From NCBI GenBank assembly GCA_002386405.1, contig DGIP01000170.1, positions 1 through 5,600 of the forward strand: a stretch of 5,600 nucleotides of DNA. The letters are read 5' to 3'. The notes beneath the pieces were generated by a model. That model was not told the DNA's origin, made no database searches, and saw nothing but the letters and a program-made list of their open reading frames with translations. Positions 4,707-5,600 of this stretch are shown piece after piece. Source of the stretch: Stenotrophomonas maltophilia (GTDB lineage Bacteria; Pseudomonadota; Gammaproteobacteria; Xanthomonadales; Xanthomonadaceae). The position numbers and the translations under genes are program-made. Position 1 is the stretch's first letter; each line of letters begins with the position of its first letter.

Positions 4707-5600
4707 ATGAACAGCCCGATCAACATCGCCGCGCGCCTGCCCGAACTGGCCCGTGAACGCCCCGACCAGATCGCCATCCGCTGCCCCGGCCGGCCCGGCC
4801 CCGGGGGCATGGCGCGCTATGACGTGACCCTCGATTACCGCACGCTGGACGCCCGCAGCGACGCCATGGCCGCCGGCCTGGCCGCCTATGGCATCGGTCG
4901 CGGGGTGCGTGCGGTGGTAATGGTGCGGCCCTCGCCGGAGTTCTTCCTGCTGATGTTCGCGCTGTTCAAGAACGGCGCGGTGCCGGTGCTGGTCGACCCG
5001 GGCATCGACAAGCGCGCGCTGAAGCAGTGCCTGGACGAAGCCCAGCCGGAAGCGTTCATCGGCATCGGCCTGGCCCACGTAGCGCGGCTGGTGCTGCGCT
5101 GGTGCCCCTCCGCCACACGCCTGGTCACGGTCGGCCGCCGCTGGGGCTGGGGTGGCACCACGCTGGGCCAGCTGGAAGCGCAGGGCGCGCGCCAGCCGCA
5201 GCCGATGGCCGCCACCGATGGCGAGGATGTCGCCGCCATCCTGTTCACCAGCGGCTCCACCGGCGTGCCCAAGGGCGTGGTCTACCGCCACCGCCATTTT
5301 GTCGGCCAGGTGGACCTGCTGCGCTCGGCCTTCGGCATGGAGGCCGGCGGGGTCGACCTGCCCACCTTCCCGCCGTTCGCCCTGTTCGACCCGGCGCTGG
5401 GGCTGACCTCGGTCATTCCGGACATGGACCCGACCCGCCCGGCCAAGGCCGACCCGCGCAAGCTGCACGACGCCATCGCCCGCTTCGGCGTGACCCAGCT
5501 GTTCGGCTCGCCCGCGCTGATCCGGGTGCTGGCCGACCACGGCCAGCCGCTGCCCGGCGTGCGCCGGGTAACCTCGGCCGGTGCGCCGGTGCCGCCGGAC
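4707..5600 (+). CDS. oleC: OleC, ATP-dependent beta-lactone synthetase, N-terminal 298 residues (3' end off window)
   Basis: OleC belongs to the ANL (acyl/aryl-CoA synthetase) superfamily and turns the beta-hydroxy acid delivered by OleD into a beta-lactone, using ATP and releasing AMP and PPi; OleB then decarboxylates the lactone. The frame from ATG 4707 to the right edge has 298 codons and no stop; the full protein is expected to be about 550 residues. The phosphate-binding A3 motif FTSGSTGVPKG is at residues 180-190. It is followed by PTFPPFALFDPALG (220-232), a block I recall from xanthomonad OleC, and by VTSAGAPVPPD at the very end, where the A4/A5 region begins. The hinge, A8 and the catalytic C-domain lysine are outside the window. 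The start gives MNSPINIAARLPELARERPDQIA, the expected OleC N-terminus, and no other in-frame ATG stands just upstream. There is no good Shine-Dalgarno; a tiny reading frame (ATG 4699, stop 4708-4710) overlaps the start. Confidence 0.95.
   Translation, partial: MNSPINIAARLPELARERPDQIAIRCPGRPGPGGMARYDVTLDYRTLDARSDAMAAGLAAYGIGRGVRAVVMVRPSPEFFLLMFALFKNGAVPVLVDPGIDKRALKQCLDEAQPEAFIGIGLAHVARLVLRWCPSATRLVTVGRRWGWGGTTLGQLEAQGARQPQPMAATDGEDVAAILFTSGSTGVPKGVVYRHRHFVGQVDLLRSAFGMEAGGVDLPTFPPFALFDPALGLTSVIPDMDPTRPAKADPRKLHDAIARFGVTQLFGSPALIRVLADHGQPLPGVRRVTSAGAPVPPD

Noticed and set aside
4438..4710. 90-codon plus-strand frame ending at the oleC start
   Set aside because: It is antisense to ykgJ for most of its length and shows no domain; only its last codons (ATG at 4699) are kept as a separate observation.
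2825..4810. 661-codon open frame on the minus strand across oleA, oleB and ykgJ
   Set aside because: It is antisense to three recognised genes, has no recognisable domain, and its Arg/His/Val/Gly-rich composition is typical of shadow frames in GC-rich DNA.
4572..5540. 322-codon minus-strand frame opposite oleC
   Set aside because: Fully opposite the oleC N-domain with its intact A3 motif; the translation has no recognisable family features.
1..5600. CRISPR arrays, tRNA or rRNA genes, insertion sequences, attachment sites or a defence/toxin system
   Set aside because: No regular repeat-spacer pattern, cloverleaf, terminal inverted repeats or transposase-like frame was found on either strand; the visible genes are explained by M16, DUF4156, Ole and YkgJ families.

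Overview
The window is strongly G+C-rich, with G or C at most third codon positions. Its genes closely resemble those of the Xanthomonadaceae, and Stenotrophomonas is the best guess. Two things support this: OleA, OleB and OleC match my memory of the Xanthomonas/Stenotrophomonas proteins, and a short GTAG-led stem-loop at 4612-4634 looks like a SMAG element, the REP-like repeat described from S. maltophilia. No search was run, so the genus is an inference.

Layout: (1) bases 1-1679 hold the C-terminal part of a large two-domain M16 zinc-peptidase-family protein whose catalytic half lies upstream of the window; a strong GC hairpin follows it. (2) A small DUF4156-type lipoprotein gene (1786-2103) comes next, preceded by a striking near-perfect palindrome and followed by another hairpin. 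(3) From 2217 to the right edge lies the long-chain olefin (ole) locus: oleA (2217-3233), oleB (3314-4204) and the 5' 298 codons of oleC (4707-5600, running off the window). oleD is expected just downstream but is not visible. (4) Between oleB and oleC, on the minus strand, sits a cysteine-rich YkgJ-family gene (4213-4590), convergent with oleB and divergent from oleC.

How the genes work together: OleA condenses two acyl-CoAs head-to-head into a beta-keto acid. OleD (off window) reduces it to a beta-hydroxy acid. OleC uses ATP to close this to a beta-lactone, and OleB removes CO2 to give the cis-alkene. All the catalytic residues that can be checked in OleA, OleB and the OleC N-domain are present, so the pathway looks functional.

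The pathway is known; what is less ordinary here is the regulatory architecture. The ole locus is not a simple operon. A clean intrinsic terminator separates oleA from oleB, and the antisense ykgJ gene separates oleB from oleC, so three ole transcription units are likely. I see no novel defence system, mobile element, CRISPR array, tRNA or rRNA. The remaining non-coding stretches are all shorter than 120 bases.
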